A program made the position numbers and the translations under genes. The notes under the pieces are model-generated. The model made no database searches. It saw only the letters and a list, made by a program, of their open reading frames with translations, and was not told where the DNA came from. A stretch of 64,000 nt of DNA. Source: Phocoena phocoena. Its lineage: Eukaryota > Chordata > Mammalia > Artiodactyla > Phocoenidae. Positions 23,917-35,700 of the stretch are shown here, one piece after another (position 1 is the stretch's first letter; the number at the start of each line of letters is the position of its first letter). The DNA lies in contig NC_089223.1 in NCBI RefSeq assembly GCF_963924675.1, forward strand, positions 11,606,881-11,670,880, in the 5' to 3' direction.

Positions 23917-24426
23917 GGCTATCACCAGATTTCTCTGCAGAAACTTTGCAGGCCAGAATGGGAGTGGCATCATATATTCAAGGCCAGAATGGGAGTGGCA
24001 TCATATATTCAAAATGCTGAGAGGGAAAACCCTGCAACCTAGGAATACTCTACCCAATAAGATTATCATTTAGAATAGAAAGCAAGATAAAGGACTTCTC
24101 AGACAAGCAAAAACGAAAAGAATTAATTAATCAACGTCAAACCTACCTTAAGAGAAATGGTAAAAGATATTCTCTAAGTCTAAAAGAAGTAAGAATCTAT
24201 AGAAAAGGGAAAATTCAGATAGGAAAGGAAAACATATAGTAAGGACTGAGGATCAAGCACTTAAATAAGCCAGTATGAAGGTTAAAAGACAAAAAATTGT
24301 AAAAGCATATATAACTACAATAAACAGTTAAGAGGTAAGCATGAAGATGTAAAATATGACATTGAAAACACAAAATGTGGCTTAAGGGAGTAAAAAATGT
24401 AGATCTTTTAGAAAGTGTTTGAACTT
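23917..24426 (+). mobile_element. L1M/HAL1-like linker after ORF1
   Basis: Blocks such as tcaccagatttctctgcaga, aactttgcaggccagaatgg, ctaggaatactctacccaat and acttctcagacaagcaaaaa follow ORF1 in old L1M or HAL1 elements. It carries a 31-base perfect tandem duplication (23951-23981 and 23982-24012). It then joins directly to sequence from the middle of the ORF2 endonuclease. Confidence 0.6.
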
Positions 24427-26100
24427 AAATGACTACACCCCAAAGCAGCAGAATACATATTCTTTTCTGGTGCACATGAAATGATCTCCAGGATAGGTCA
24501 CATGCTAGGCCACAAAACAAGTCTCAACAAATTTAAGAGGAGAGAAATTACATCAAGCCTTTTTTCTGATCACAGCTGTATGAAACTAGAAATCAATTAT
24601 GACAAGAAAAATGTGAGAATAAACACATGCTACTAAAACATCAGTGGGTCAATGAAGAAATCAAAGAGGAAATCAGAAAATACCTCGAGACAAATGAAAA
24701 TGGAAACATAACACTCGAAAATCTATGTGGTGTAGCAAAAGCAGTTCTATGAGGGAAGTTTATAGCTACACAGCCCTTCCTCAAGAAACAAGAAAAATCT
24801 CAAATAAACAACCTAACGTACTATTTAAAAGAATTAGAATAAAGAAAAGCAAAGCCCAAAATCAGTAGAAAGAAGGAAATACTAAAGATCAGACAGGAAA
24901 TAAATAAAATAGAGATTACAAAACAACAGAAAAGATCAGTGAAACCAAGAGCTGGATTTTGAAAACATAAACAAAATTGCTAAACCTTTAGCCAGGCTTA
25001 CCAAGAAGAAAAGAGAGAGGACCCAAATAAATAAAATAAGAAATGAAAGAGGAGAAATAACAATCAATACCACATAGATGCAAAAAAATCATAAGAGAAT
25101 ACTCTGAACAGTTATATTCCAACAAGTTGGGCAACCTAGAAGAAATGGACAAATTTCTAGAAACATACAACCTACCAAGACTGAATCAAGAAGAGGCAGA
25201 CAATTTGAACAGACTGATTACTAGTAGTGAAAATGAATTTGTAATAAAAGCAAACAGAAGTCCAGGACTAGATGGCTTCAAAGAGGAATTCTACCAAACA
25301 TATAAAAAAGAACTAATATCTATCCTTCTCAAACTATTCCAAAAAATTAAAGAAGATGCAACACTCTCATATTCTTTCTACAAAGCCACCATTACTCTGA
25401 TACCAAAACCAGACAAAGGCACTACAAAAAAAAAGAAAATTAGAGGCCAATAACTTTGATGAATATAGATGTAAAAATCCTCAACAAAATATTAGCAAAC
25501 TCAATGCAACAATATAAAAAAAAGGTCATACACCAAGATCACGTTGGATTTATTCCAGCAACCCATGGTTGGTTCAATATTTGCAAATTAATCAATGTGA
25601 TACACCATATTAACAAAAGGAAGCACAAAAATCAAATGATCATCTCAAATAGATGCAGAAAAATCGTGGGACAAAATACAACATGCATTCATAATAAAAA
25701 CTGTCATCAAAGTTGGTATAGAAGGGACATATCTCCACAAAATAAAGTCCATTTATGACAAACCCACAGCCAATATCTTACTTAATGGTGAAATGCTAAA
25801 AGCCTTTCCTCTAAACTAAGGAATAATACAAGGGTGCCCACTCTCACCTCTTCTATTGAACATACTATTGGAAGTCCTATGTACATCAGTCAGACAAGAA
25901 CAAGAAATAAAAGACATCCAAATTTGACAAGAAGAAATAGAACTGTCATTACTTGCAGATGACATGACACTTTATATAGAACATCCTGAAGTCTCCACCC
26001 AGAAACTATTAGAACTAATAAATGAATTCAACAAAGTTGCAGGATATAGGATTAATGTACAGAAATATGTTGCTTTTCTATACACTAATAATGAACTATT
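24427..26100 (+). pseudogene. L1 ORF2 relic (endonuclease end and reverse transcriptase)
   Basis: The fragment starts within the endonuclease region (cccaaagcagcagaatacat) and runs into reverse transcriptase. Recognisable pieces are RSPGLDGFKEEFYQ and ATITLIPKPDKGTTK at 25127-25453, [11 protein letters not shown] and [13 protein letters not shown] at 25456-25758 after a one-base shift in an A-run, GCPLSPLLL around 25834, and the catalytic motif LADDMTLY around 25952-25975, where both aspartates remain. Many stops and shifts; no function. The rest of reverse transcriptase and the C-terminal domain are deleted. Confidence 0.93.
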
Positions 26101-26111
26101 ATAAAATGAAA

Positions 26112-26584
26112 GTAAAAAAAGCAATCCTCTTTTATATAATGGAATATTACTGAACCATAAAAAAGAATGAAGTTCTGCATTTGCAGCAACATGGATGGAC
26201 TTAGAGTATTATGCTTAGTGAAATAATTCAGAAAGAGAAAGACAAATACTGTATGATATAATTTATATGTGGAATTCAAAAAATAATACAATTGAATATA
26301 TATATCAAAACAGAAACAGACTCAGAGATATAGAAAACAAGCTAGTAGTTACCAGTGGGAAAAGGGATGGGGAAGGAGCAAATTAGGTGCATGGGACTAA
26401 GAGATACAAATTACTATGTATAAAATAGATAAGCGACAAATACATATTGTACAGTTCAGGGAATTTTAGCCATTATTTTTTTAATAACTTTAAATGGAGT
26501 ATAAACTATAAAAATACTGAATCACAGTGCTGTACACCTGAAACTAATATAATATTGTAAATCAACTATACCTTAGAAAAGAAA
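26112..26584 (+). mobile_element. L1 3' end segment
   Basis: taatggaatattactgaacc, gcaacatggatggacttaga, aaacagaaacagactcagag, ctgtacacctgaaactaata and tgtaaatcaactatacctta are hallmarks of the cetartiodactyl L1 ORF2 end and 3'UTR. The poly-A tail is reduced to a few bases. Confidence 0.88.
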
Positions 26585-26788
26585 AAATATTTCCATATTG
26601 TTTGTATGATTAAATAAAGAATTTGACCTGTTAATGTGTAGAAAGCAACCTTATATGACTTCTAGCTCTTAAATCATGATAAATGCAGGTTCTATATGAA
26701 TATTAACAAATACAATTTGTACCATAGAATTATAAAGTGAAAAATGAGTGAACATTTTGTTACAAATCCTCATTTTAAAAGGGCCTCA

Positions 26789-27001
26789 GGAGCTTCCCTG
26801 GTGGCGCAGTGGTTGAGAGTCCGCCTGCCGATGCAGGGGACACGGGTTCGTGCCCCGGTCCGGGAAGATCCCACGTGCTGCGGAGCAGCTAGGTCCATGA
26901 GCCATGGCCGCTGATCCTGCGCGTCTGGAGCCTGTGCTCCACAACGGGAAAGGCCACAACAGTGAGAGGCCTGCATACCGCAAAAAAAAAAAAAAGGGGA
27001 G
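26789..27001 (+). mobile_element. CHR SINE, short form
   Basis: It begins agcttccctggtggcgcag, with A box tggcgcagtgg, B box ggttcgtgccc, a short body ending ggcctgcataccgc and a long A tail. An 8-base direct repeat gggcctca lies at 26781-26788 and 27002-27009, with two extra bases (gg) before the SINE start. Confidence 0.95.
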
Positions 27002-27009
27002 GGGCCTCA

Positions 27010-29244
27010 ATATTAACATAATTCAACTTCTTAAGTATGATCTACTTTTTAATCCTGGTCAAGTATGTAAAGGTGAATAGATAGTAGCGTATTTTTAGGT
27101 AGACCTCAGTACAGTCATAGAAAAATAAATTGTATATATGTGTTATTTTTTCTGGGATAAATGTCTGCCCATTTCAAATGTTTGTTTGTTTTAAATTAAA
27201 GGGGTTTGTATACTCGGGTCATAAAATGTAACAAAGTTAGATACTAAGAATACCCATTTATGAAATGAGCTACAAGTAATAACTGATGTAAGCATAACTT
27301 TATGACTTTATATAGTTCTGTGTTTTAATTCAATCCTATTTCAAATACCTTTACTGAATTATAGCTAAGTTATATCTAATAGGAATAGTATGATTTGTAT
27401 CTCCTATTTACCAGTCTTCCTCTCTTCCATATTTAATTCCAGTCAGCATAATAATGCAAGCATCTGTTCGATCTTTAATAAAATATTCTTAGTGTTTTTG
27501 GTTGCATAAAAGTCAGTTACATCTTACTCTTCATTTGGTGCATTTCAAGCATTCTTGTTTTCTGATTTCTAAGTTGATACTACAGAAAGCTACACAGTGC
27601 TGGGACATAGTTTCTATCTGTCAGTGTATGATCTCTAAAGTACCAGCTACAGTTGTCAGCTTCCTGGTGAGTTTTTCCTTCTCTAATCTTTGTGATGTTT
27701 CTCTCTTATTTCAATTTTACTGTGAAGACATGAAGAACTTTGCAACAAAAATTGACTTCTAGGTTAGTACTCTTGAAAAAGTCTTAAGGTATTCAGAAAT
27801 CACAAAAATCTAGGCTATTTCCTATGTTAGTGTTCCTAGTTGTAGCAACCTTTCCATTTGCTTCAATATTTCATCCACTAGGTGTTGGCTAAGTAAGGAA
27901 TGTGAAAGTATATTTAGTTTTAACATTTTTAAGTAAGTTTAATTTCAGAAAAGAAACTAGAAACATTGCTAATATTTTTAAACTTTAGCTTCAGTTGATT
28001 AGTTGACATAATTATTTTGCTTATGAAAATCAGAGCTTACTAACACAACCCTCTGATTTTCTTTAATAATTCAAGATCACTTATTGTCAAACAACAAATG
28101 ATATTTGAAAGAAGAAACAAGAGTATAGGGATATGAAGGGAAAAGAGTGGGAAATGCCCACCAGATAGTCCTACCTAGTTATCTTGAGGCATTTATATTC
28201 AGTGCTATTTAATATCTCCCTTATTGTACTCCGAATCATGTTTTATTCCCACTGTCTTTCTCAAGATACCATAGAACATGAAAATTTCTTTTCATTTCTT
28301 CTGCGTAGTCTATATCATTTAAGTTAATTAATTTAAATTATTCTAAGATTTCCTGAAATTACATTGGACTCTTAAAAATATCCATGTTTAGACAACTAAA
28401 CTTCTACACAAGTGATTTGGATTAGACATCTGTGGCTATGATGTCTTTAAACACATTTAAACATAATTTTTTTTTTTAATCAGTGCTGTTATCTAGTCTA
28501 GAATCTAGTTTGGGAATTGTGCATATCCCTTGCTGATAATCTTTTTTTTTTTTTAATTTTATCGTCATTGTGGACTTTTACCATTCATTAATACCTATAT
28601 TTGGAAGTGAACACAGTAAATAAATTGATCTTGATTTCTCAAACTAGGCCTTCTTGTGATTTCAGTAAAGGGTTTGGTTGGAAGAGCAATTATATGAGAT
28701 TCTTAGAAAAATCCATGAATTTCGGTTTACAGTATTTGCTTTTCACCTCACTCTAGGGCAAGGAAAGGAAGGAAGAATTTAATGATCGATATAATAACAG
28801 TTAGAAATGGAAAAAGATAATCAGATGAGATAAAAAGAGTTGTAACAGAGAATAGAAGAAAAAATTTTTTCCTGACGTTTTCCTCCTATATAACATTGTA
28901 GCATCACTTAGTCTTCTTCTTGATACTATATTTACCAACACTGCAGCGTTACATGTTGAAAATGATGCTTTCTATATGAGTGTTTGATCCAATTAAGTGT
29001 AAAAATTTCCTTCCGGAATAATTTTTAAAATCTGATCTTGAAAATGAATCCATAATCTCATGAAAGAAGAATCTCACTACCCTAATAGTCTTTTAAAAGT
29101 TGAAAAAGACTTTAGTATAGGATAAAATGTCAAATCAATCCTCTTCCAACTCAGTTTCTATGGCATTTGCATCAGAGATTGTTCCCTTTTGGGGGGATTT
29201 TTTTCTCTGCTTTGGGTCATGTTTTTGTCAATGCTCATTTGAAG
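27010..29244. other. Unassigned AT-rich sequence, 2.2 kb
   Basis: No repeat family or exon recognised. An 86-codon frame at 27502-27762 is without domain. T-runs occur near 28469 and 28543. Confidence 0.45.
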
Positions 29245-29600
29245 GCAAAGAACAGATACCTGGTAAGACCAGCTCAAGTAAAAAGAGGTTTATTAAAAGG
29301 ACACTAGTCAATTTTAAGTAACTTAAGGAAAGAAGACATAACTGTGTATCACAAGGACTGGAGATGAGCAATAGAAAGCTGTCAATGACAGATTTTCTCT
29401 ATGGATCAACATGGATGCTAATCTCTGCTTCTTTGGCCAAGTCAGTATGATTCTATTCTATCTCTTAAAGCACATCCCCCGGTCATCTCCCTGCAGTGAT
29501 TTTTGACTTTCTCATAGTCTTGGCATTTCTTTGTAGTGGCACTAATTAACCTTTTGATTTCAGGACTCTCTTGTCACTGACTGAAATCTCTGAAATTTTA
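29245..29600 (+). mobile_element. Ancient repeat of an unassigned family, member A
   Basis: gtaaaaagaggtttattaaa, caatagaaagctgtcaatga and cttaaagcacatcccccggt follow the order of a mammal-wide repeat whose start resembles 'gtaagcagaggtttatt' and whose end resembles 'ggctgggaaatgtagtcttta'. Related copies here are near 37150, 49420 and 62490. I cannot name it. Confidence 0.35.
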
Positions 29601-29849
29601 GGTCAAAGCTTTACAACAGAGAGAGATTATGCCTCTCTCATATTTAACTACAACTACAGAACCAACTTTATTTTTCTCCCCTCCATTGTAAACTAGCTCT
29701 TTCTCTAGTGTTACCAATCTCAGATTGATGATCCTGTAATTAATGTAAGATTTATCTTTACTACTGACCTTCACCACTCCTAGTTTACCAAATAATTTTG
29801 ATTCTGCATTTATAATTCTTCTGTGATCTACATACCTGCAGTCCCGTAC

Positions 29850-30095
29850 AGGAATTAAGAGTGAGGATTCTGAGCTAGGATGCCTGACTTCAGATTCAAA
29901 CACCATCTGTTATATTGGGTATGGGACAATAGTCCGTAACCTCTCTTTGTCACAGTTCCTTTCACTATAAAATTGAGCAAATTATTATATTTATCTCATA
30001 GGTTGTTGTGAGATTAAAATAATTAACATTTGTAAAGCAGTGAAACAGTCCCATTTTAAGCACCATCTGGAATTTAGATAGTAGTCGTGATTTTC
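29850..30095 (+). mobile_element. MIR SINE, near full length
   Basis: agagtgaggattctgagcta, ggatgcctgacttcagattc, taacctctctttgtcacagt, ctataaaattgagcaaatta, ctcataggttgttgtgagat and taacatttgtaaagcagtga match successive MIR blocks from head to tail. Confidence 0.88.
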
Positions 30096-30099
30096 ACTC

Positions 30100-30690
30100 T
30101 AACTACAACTGCTGTGAATTTAGTCCCCCTAGACTGTGGTAGTAACCTACTTATAGTTTTCCCTGTTAGACTTATCTTTCTAAATCATGAGTGGAGTTAT
30201 AATTTCCACACTAAAGCATGCTTGTGTCTCTTCCACGCCATCCAAATCGAAGTACACATTTCGCACATCATTCAAAGCCCTCTTCAGTCCCCCCTGATTT
30301 ATTTTCCCAGATTCATAGTTTTATTACATCCTTCCGCAATCACTTTGCTTTAGTCACATGAGATTTCACATATTTCCAAGTGTGCAAGCCTTTGCTTAGG
30401 CTGTCCACCTTCCTCAGTTCCAGCCTTACATTCACTTCAACTCTTGTCTGTCCATTCAGTTTTTTGTAAACAAAAACTTTTGAAATTTTTCCCTCTTAGA
30501 ATAAAATGATAATTTCTTCCTTTGTTTTCGCACAGCATTTTCTCATTTCTTCTCAGCTATATCGCTGAAATCCTGTTAGTAGTTCCTGCTTATATGTTAC
30601 TGTCCCCTATTGAAAGTAAAGAACATCGACATTTTTTTGTATACCTATAATGCATGGCCAAGAGGCTTATGAATAGTAAATAGTCATTTT
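30100..30690 (+). mobile_element. L2 LINE 3' portion
   Basis: ctaaatcatgagtggagtta, cattcaaagccctcttcagt, tgtgcaagcctttgcttagg and ctgtccaccttcctcagttc, cttacattcacttcaactct, ttcttctcagctatatcgct and gaaagtaaagaacatcgaca run in the order of the L2 3' ORF end and tail. Confidence 0.6.
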
Positions 30691-31439
30691 CAAAATTTAT
30701 TAATATATGAAAGAACTGAGATACAAGTTTGAGAGTAGAGCTTGGGTTTTGAGTTACTTTGCTGGGCTTTTTTTAGAGTCCTTATATGTGCAAGCTAGGA
30801 ACATTTATGTTGGAATTGATGTCTTCAGTAACTTCAGTACTGGCAGTAATTTTTCTGCTGTTTTATCCACTAATAGCTCTTACATTTGTATTAATAGTCT
30901 AATTCCATTAAATGAGAAAAATGCTATACAAATAAAAGTCAACATCAACTCTGGCTTGAAAATAGTATCACAGTTTGTGTATACAGATAATATTTCATTT
31001 TGTTACTATAAGGTGCTACCTGTTTTGTGATATATTATGAAGTAATTTAAAATGTCATTTTTTCTTAAAGAAATAATGAATTTATCTCTGACATAATAGA
31101 AAAGAATTGTCCAAAATAAATTTAGTTTAAAAGATAACTTTCCAAAACTTTTAAAAGCTGGTCATTTCTTACAGGGACTTTTTCCTTGATGTCAGCAGAA
31201 AGTTAGTGCAATCTCTTAAGGGTGAATTTTAAAATTATTTGAAAAGTTTTTCCTTCTGTTACATTAAAACATTCATAATTTTTCATTAGTATGACTCCAT
31301 TTGTTGAAACCCATTAAAACTCTGAGTTCTATATATTTCCCATTTATCTTTACTATTTTTAACTTTTTATTTATTTTTTCTTCTAACCCTTCCCCTTCCA
31401 CTTACAGATAGAAATATGTTTTTTTTTTCTACTTTTCTA
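30691..31439. other. Unassigned sequence
   Basis: A 107-codon frame at 30707-31030 has no recognisable domain and sits in AT-rich DNA. No repeat recognised. Confidence 0.45.
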
Positions 31440-31865
31440 AATTGTTGACTGGGACCCCTGTAACAAAAGACAGATTAACATGAGAAAGCATATACATTTA
31501 ATGTAAATTTTACAGGACTTAGGAGCCGCACAAAGAACACAAAGATATGGTTAAACCTGAGTGTTTTTTTGGCTGGACTTGATGAAGAGTGGAAAGTCAT
31601 GTAAAGGTATGATAGGACAAAGTAGTATACTGGGGAAACCTTGGCAAGACCTGTTTATTCAGATTCCTACCTTTGTTCCTGCATCTTAGGAGGTAAGAAT
31701 GCTCTTATCCTCTGGGTATAAGGAAGACACCTTTCACATTAGGTTTTATGACCTATTTCAGGAAGTCACAAATTCCTTCCTGCACATACTGTTTCTTAAA
31801 TTCTTTCAGCTCGAAATATTCAATATGCGAAGATGCCATATTTTGGGGTAGTGTGTCCTAAACCC
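31440..31865 (-). mobile_element. Ancient ERVL-type solo LTR
   Basis: On the plus strand: cacaaagaacacaaagatat, gagtgtttttttggctggac, ttgatgaagagtggaaagtc, tattcagattcctacctttg, cagctcgaaatattcaatat and gatgccatattttggggtag with gtgtgtcctaaaccccgtc. Reversed, this is the LTR type starting '...cacaccaccccaaaatatggc' and followed by 'tgaatatttcaagctgaaagaat'. No internal region is present. Subfamily (LTR33/67-like) is a guess. Confidence 0.6.
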
Positions 31866-33424
31866 CGTCATGCCCTACCTCTCCTCTCTTTCCTTCTCTC
31901 TTTCCCCAGTCTGTATCCTACTGTCTTTTTCTTCTACACATCTGTTCTGTATTTCAGGACTTTCCTTTTTCCCACTGACACATTCTGTTGCTCTTTATAC
32001 AATTTTAAAAATTCTTGCAGAGGTTTCTGGAGAGGACAGCAGTGCTATTTCTTTAGTTCAGGAATCAACATTTTAGTTCTGGACAAATACCTCTCTGTGT
32101 AAAGTAGATGGTTTGTTATATTTCATTTTTGGACCTGTCTGAACTGTGAATCGACTTTGTCTTCTGTACTGTAGCAATACCACACACACAAAGAGGGTTC
32201 ATCTTTGTTTTTGGAAGTAACTTTAAATGGTCAATCACCTGAGGAAGTCTCATCCTCACAAAAGCCTTTTTTTCATAAAAGCTTTCTGTGCAATAGTAAG
32301 ATGAGCTCCAGGAATCTTTCTCCAAGAAAAAAAGAAAAAGGAGAGTTAAGAACCAAGATGTTTCACAGAACAAGGGACCATGTGTACTGAGACCCTATTT
32401 TATCTTTTATTCTACTGAATCTTATCTGTCAAGGTCATTTTATCGTCGATCTTATATGTATTTAATACTCTGTAAAAATAGAAAGTATGATCATTTCTCT
32501 ATTATTGTTATAGGACATCATAATTTTTTGTGCATTTGTTTTTCCCCATTTCTCTTATACATGAACAGTCATATAGAGTTCTGATTTATAGAAACTCTTC
32601 ACTTCAGATAGTGATAACTAGGTAATAGATTCTATTAAATTTAGAAAGAGAGAGATGGCACTAGTGCCATGTAAAAGTATGAGAGCAAGAAATCTTTCTC
32701 TTTTGCTGCATATTTTTTATTCTTATTTTATTGTTTTGAACTTTATTTTATATAAAATATTTGGGGCGTGTTCTATTATAGTTCAATACCATAAAAACAT
32801 TTTATCACTTTACTGGATATGCCAGATCACAAACTGAAATAGAATACAACAGTCATTGTCCGAGTTTTGCAAATAGTAGGATTTTTTTTTATGTTTTTTT
32901 GTAGTCCCATTTGATAATGAAACCTGTTTAATTCAAGAACCACTTGTATCCCATCTGCTATTTTCTTGCTGGTTTACTTTGTTGTTGGGAATGAAACCTT
33001 TTAAGAGGAAAATCTCAGCCAAATCGGGTACAGAGTGTTTATAAATAGAACTTGTATTTTGACATCTGTCATAGATGTTCATATCTTATAAAAACACAGA
33101 CATTCAAGTTGCTGAAGTCCAACTGACTAGTTGATATGATGTGCCTAGTTCCTCTCTACTCAAATTGCCGTTCATTGACTTCCTCTTGTTTTCATTACCT
33201 CGTTCCTGTTTTTTTTTCCCTTAATCCAACCTAATAAAGCATTTGTTGTGATTTAAAGGAATGAAATGTGATTACCACTGATATTTTCAAATGCATGTTT
33301 ATTCTGTGTATTTAGAGTCTTCATGAGAAAACAGGGGTGGGAAAGATGAAAGGGAGATAAATGTTTTTAAATCCTTCAGAGAGAGATTCAATATATGAAA
33401 AAGTATAGAACTCCATGGTAAACT
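31866..33424. other. Unassigned sequence
   Basis: A pyrimidine-rich start (31870-31980), then AT-rich DNA. Chance frames of 60-89 codons only. Confidence 0.45.
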
Positions 33425-33775
33425 AGGCCCCAACTTTTTCAACCTTTGCCCCTACTTCTTACCCACACTGTCTCTGATCCAACTAATGTGGTCTATTTAC
33501 TGCTCTATCAAGTGTGTTGCACTTTTCCAATGTGTTTCATCCTTTAGTTCTTTTTTTGCCCCATGTTAAAAACCTATCACCTGATGCCCAAGGCAAATAC
33601 TACCATTCCATGAAATCCTCTCTGAGTACAAAGCAAATGTTTGCAAATCATCACGCGTCTCTTTAGAATATTTCTTAAATCGTTATTTATCTCTTTGTAA
33701 TGATGCCTTATTCCCCCCCTGGTTTGTGAACTCTCTTAAGATGTCTGGCCTTCTGGCTGGGTACAATGCTTTTCA
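33425..33775 (+). mobile_element. L2 LINE 3' portion
   Basis: gttgcacttttccaatgtgt, catgaaatcctctctgagta, cttatttatctctttgtaat-like text, ctggtttgtgaactctctta and ggctgggtacaatgctt follow the L2 order '...gaagccttccctgactcc...ccactagactgtgagctcc...tggcacagtgc'. Confidence 0.55.
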
Positions 33776-35580
33776 CCAAAGGGGACTGCAAATTTAACAT
33801 TGTTGAGTAATTCACTCTTTTAGGAGACATTTATTTCAAAGTCATAGTTTGAGGTTTGCAGGATCAGAGGAAATTTATACAATAAATTGGGAGGTTCTAG
33901 TGCTTAGTCCATTTGTGCCTTCCTCTGAAGTGTCACAGTAAGGGATCAACTTAGATTCAACAGAGAAGAATGAAGCAGAAACAAAGGTTGAGTGGAAACT
34001 AGTAGCATCCAGATGCCCCACACTGACAATAGGGATTTATTAAATTATGATCACTGTTCTTGATAAAAATTCTTAGAAAAGACAAAGTAAAGTGACACTT
34101 ATTTATGATTTCAAGCATATGTCTTTTAAAATTACTTGCGTTGAGAATATTTGCTTGTTTGATTTAGAGTAGTTTTTTATTGAATTGATCATAACTCGTG
34201 AATGCTGCTCAGTGCTTAATATACTGTTTTCATTGCCTCTTTCCTCCCACAGCCTGTTGTGCACAAACACACACACACAGTCATACAGGTCTACACTTAC
34301 ACTATTCAGGTGAATACTGCTTACTGCTGTCTTAAAGGACAGACCATTTGTTCTACTTCTGACAGTTTTGGTAAAGCCTAAATACTTAAAAAGGATTGTT
34401 TTAATACTAGAGGATGGATCCTTTTGAATTTTGGGTTATTTTATCATTGATATGAAAGAACTATATATTTACCTTTCTACTTATTTTTTAAGAGTTTTAC
34501 CTGCTATGATTTCCCCAATTTATACAATAAATTGACAGATGTATTGAGCATATTAGTATATTTGAGCATATACTAATTTTAGAGCAGTATTTTGGAGTTG
34601 AGGGTTAGAGCCTCACTCTTGTTCTTTGGTTTCAGTGTAGATATATTAGATTTGGAAGTCCTTAATGTGCTTAAATACTTAAAGACCTTGAAGCAGCTTT
34701 CAATGCTACAAGGTAAAATGGGAAGTGAAAAGAAGTGATAAGAAAAAAAAGGAAACATGGTCAGCATGTAAATTTACAATGTAATAGAATTTGGCTGAAA
34801 ATCAGTTAAATTTTTTTTTCTCCCTTGCTTTCAGGATTTGACTCATGAACAAGTGCCCCAAAGCATTAAATTTTCTCAGTAGTCCTTCATTACATAAATG
34901 CAGGAGAATAGAATGCAGTAAATCTGCATCCAGCTACTTTTTAACTATTGTAGATCTAGTGATTAGGTAGTAACTTGCAATAATTTTGCTTTACTCCAAA
35001 ATATTAGTGCTGTCCCCATATATCTTCCTAAAATTGTCATCAGCTTAGACATATTTCACTCTACATTGCCTGATAAAGTACTCTGTGTTATGCTTTGAGT
35101 AAACCCATGGTTGAATAAACTCATGAGTAACCTCAAGTATCTGAATTAATATGTAGAAAATGTATGTTATAATAGGCATGGAATGTAGCTTTTAAAATAT
35201 ATTTACTGTGGCAGTTTTTATTATAAAAATGCAAAGCTTTGGAAGAAAATGCCATCTAGTTTTATCCTATGTTAGTGGTGAGAACAATATCAGAGTCAGA
35301 ATATCTGGAGGTTCCTCCACAGTTTAGTAGCTCCTGTGTAGGCTTTACAGAGGTACTAATTAAGTCACTGTTAATTTACCAATTATTTGATACTTTTACC
35401 TGAAGCAAGTTAACCATTTAGTCTTGCTCTTGGAATGCTAAATTGATGGAATAATTATGGTAGAATTTTGGCCCATTTATCAGTTTAAAGAACTCATAAA
35501 TCTTACTTCTTGTGGTCCTTTTAAATATTTACATGTTTCACTGGTGTGCGTGACCTTGGTATCTAAAGAACCATTATTTT
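33776..35580. other. Unassigned sequence with a short CA repeat
   Basis: A (CA)8-like run lies at about 34265-34280. At 34550-34576 attagtata and tatactaat form 9-base inverted arms around 8 bases. A splice-acceptor-like tract ends at 34834 (see findings). No gene assigned. Confidence 0.45.
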
Positions 35581-35700
35581 ACTTCTGGTCTGTCCCTTAG
35601 TTCCTGTGTCACTTTGAGCAAGTTCCTTTTTTCTGGGCCCTAACATCATCTTTATATTCCCTGGAGATGTAATTTTCTTGGATACTACTGAGATTATATA
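35581..35700 (+). mobile_element. MIR SINE fragment
   Basis: acttctggtctgtcccttag, ttcctgtgtcactttgagca, agttccttttttctgggccc and taacatcatctttatattcc match the MIR core 'tggctctgccacttactagctgtgtgaccttgggcaagtt...cagtttcctcatct'. Confidence 0.65.

Larger units (their letters stand above)
21918..26584 (+). mobile_element. L1 LINE, both ends present, internally deleted and mosaic
   Basis: About 4.67 kb. It opens with an L1 5' end (catgatggtggagtaaga, then gaggacgtggagctcacc), followed by a GC-richer 5' region, an ORF1 relic, an unusual linker, pieces of ORF2 including reverse transcriptase, and a 3' end (ctgtacacctgaaactaata, tgtaaatcaactatacctta). A 10-base direct repeat, aaatatttcc, lies just outside both ends (21908-21917 and 26585-26594), consistent with a target-site duplication. 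A complete L1 would be 6-7 kb, so the endonuclease start and the C-terminal half of ORF2 are missing. Every reading frame is broken; it is dead. Confidence 0.9.

Noticed and set aside
25127..25758. Reverse-transcriptase-like frames that could suggest a retroelement gene in use
   Set aside because: They are broken pieces of L1 ORF2 with shifts and stops and a missing C-terminal half.
31440..31865. Possible intact endogenous retrovirus
   Set aside because: Only a single LTR-like segment is visible. There is no internal region or partner LTR here, nor at 20914-21406 or 60612-60988.
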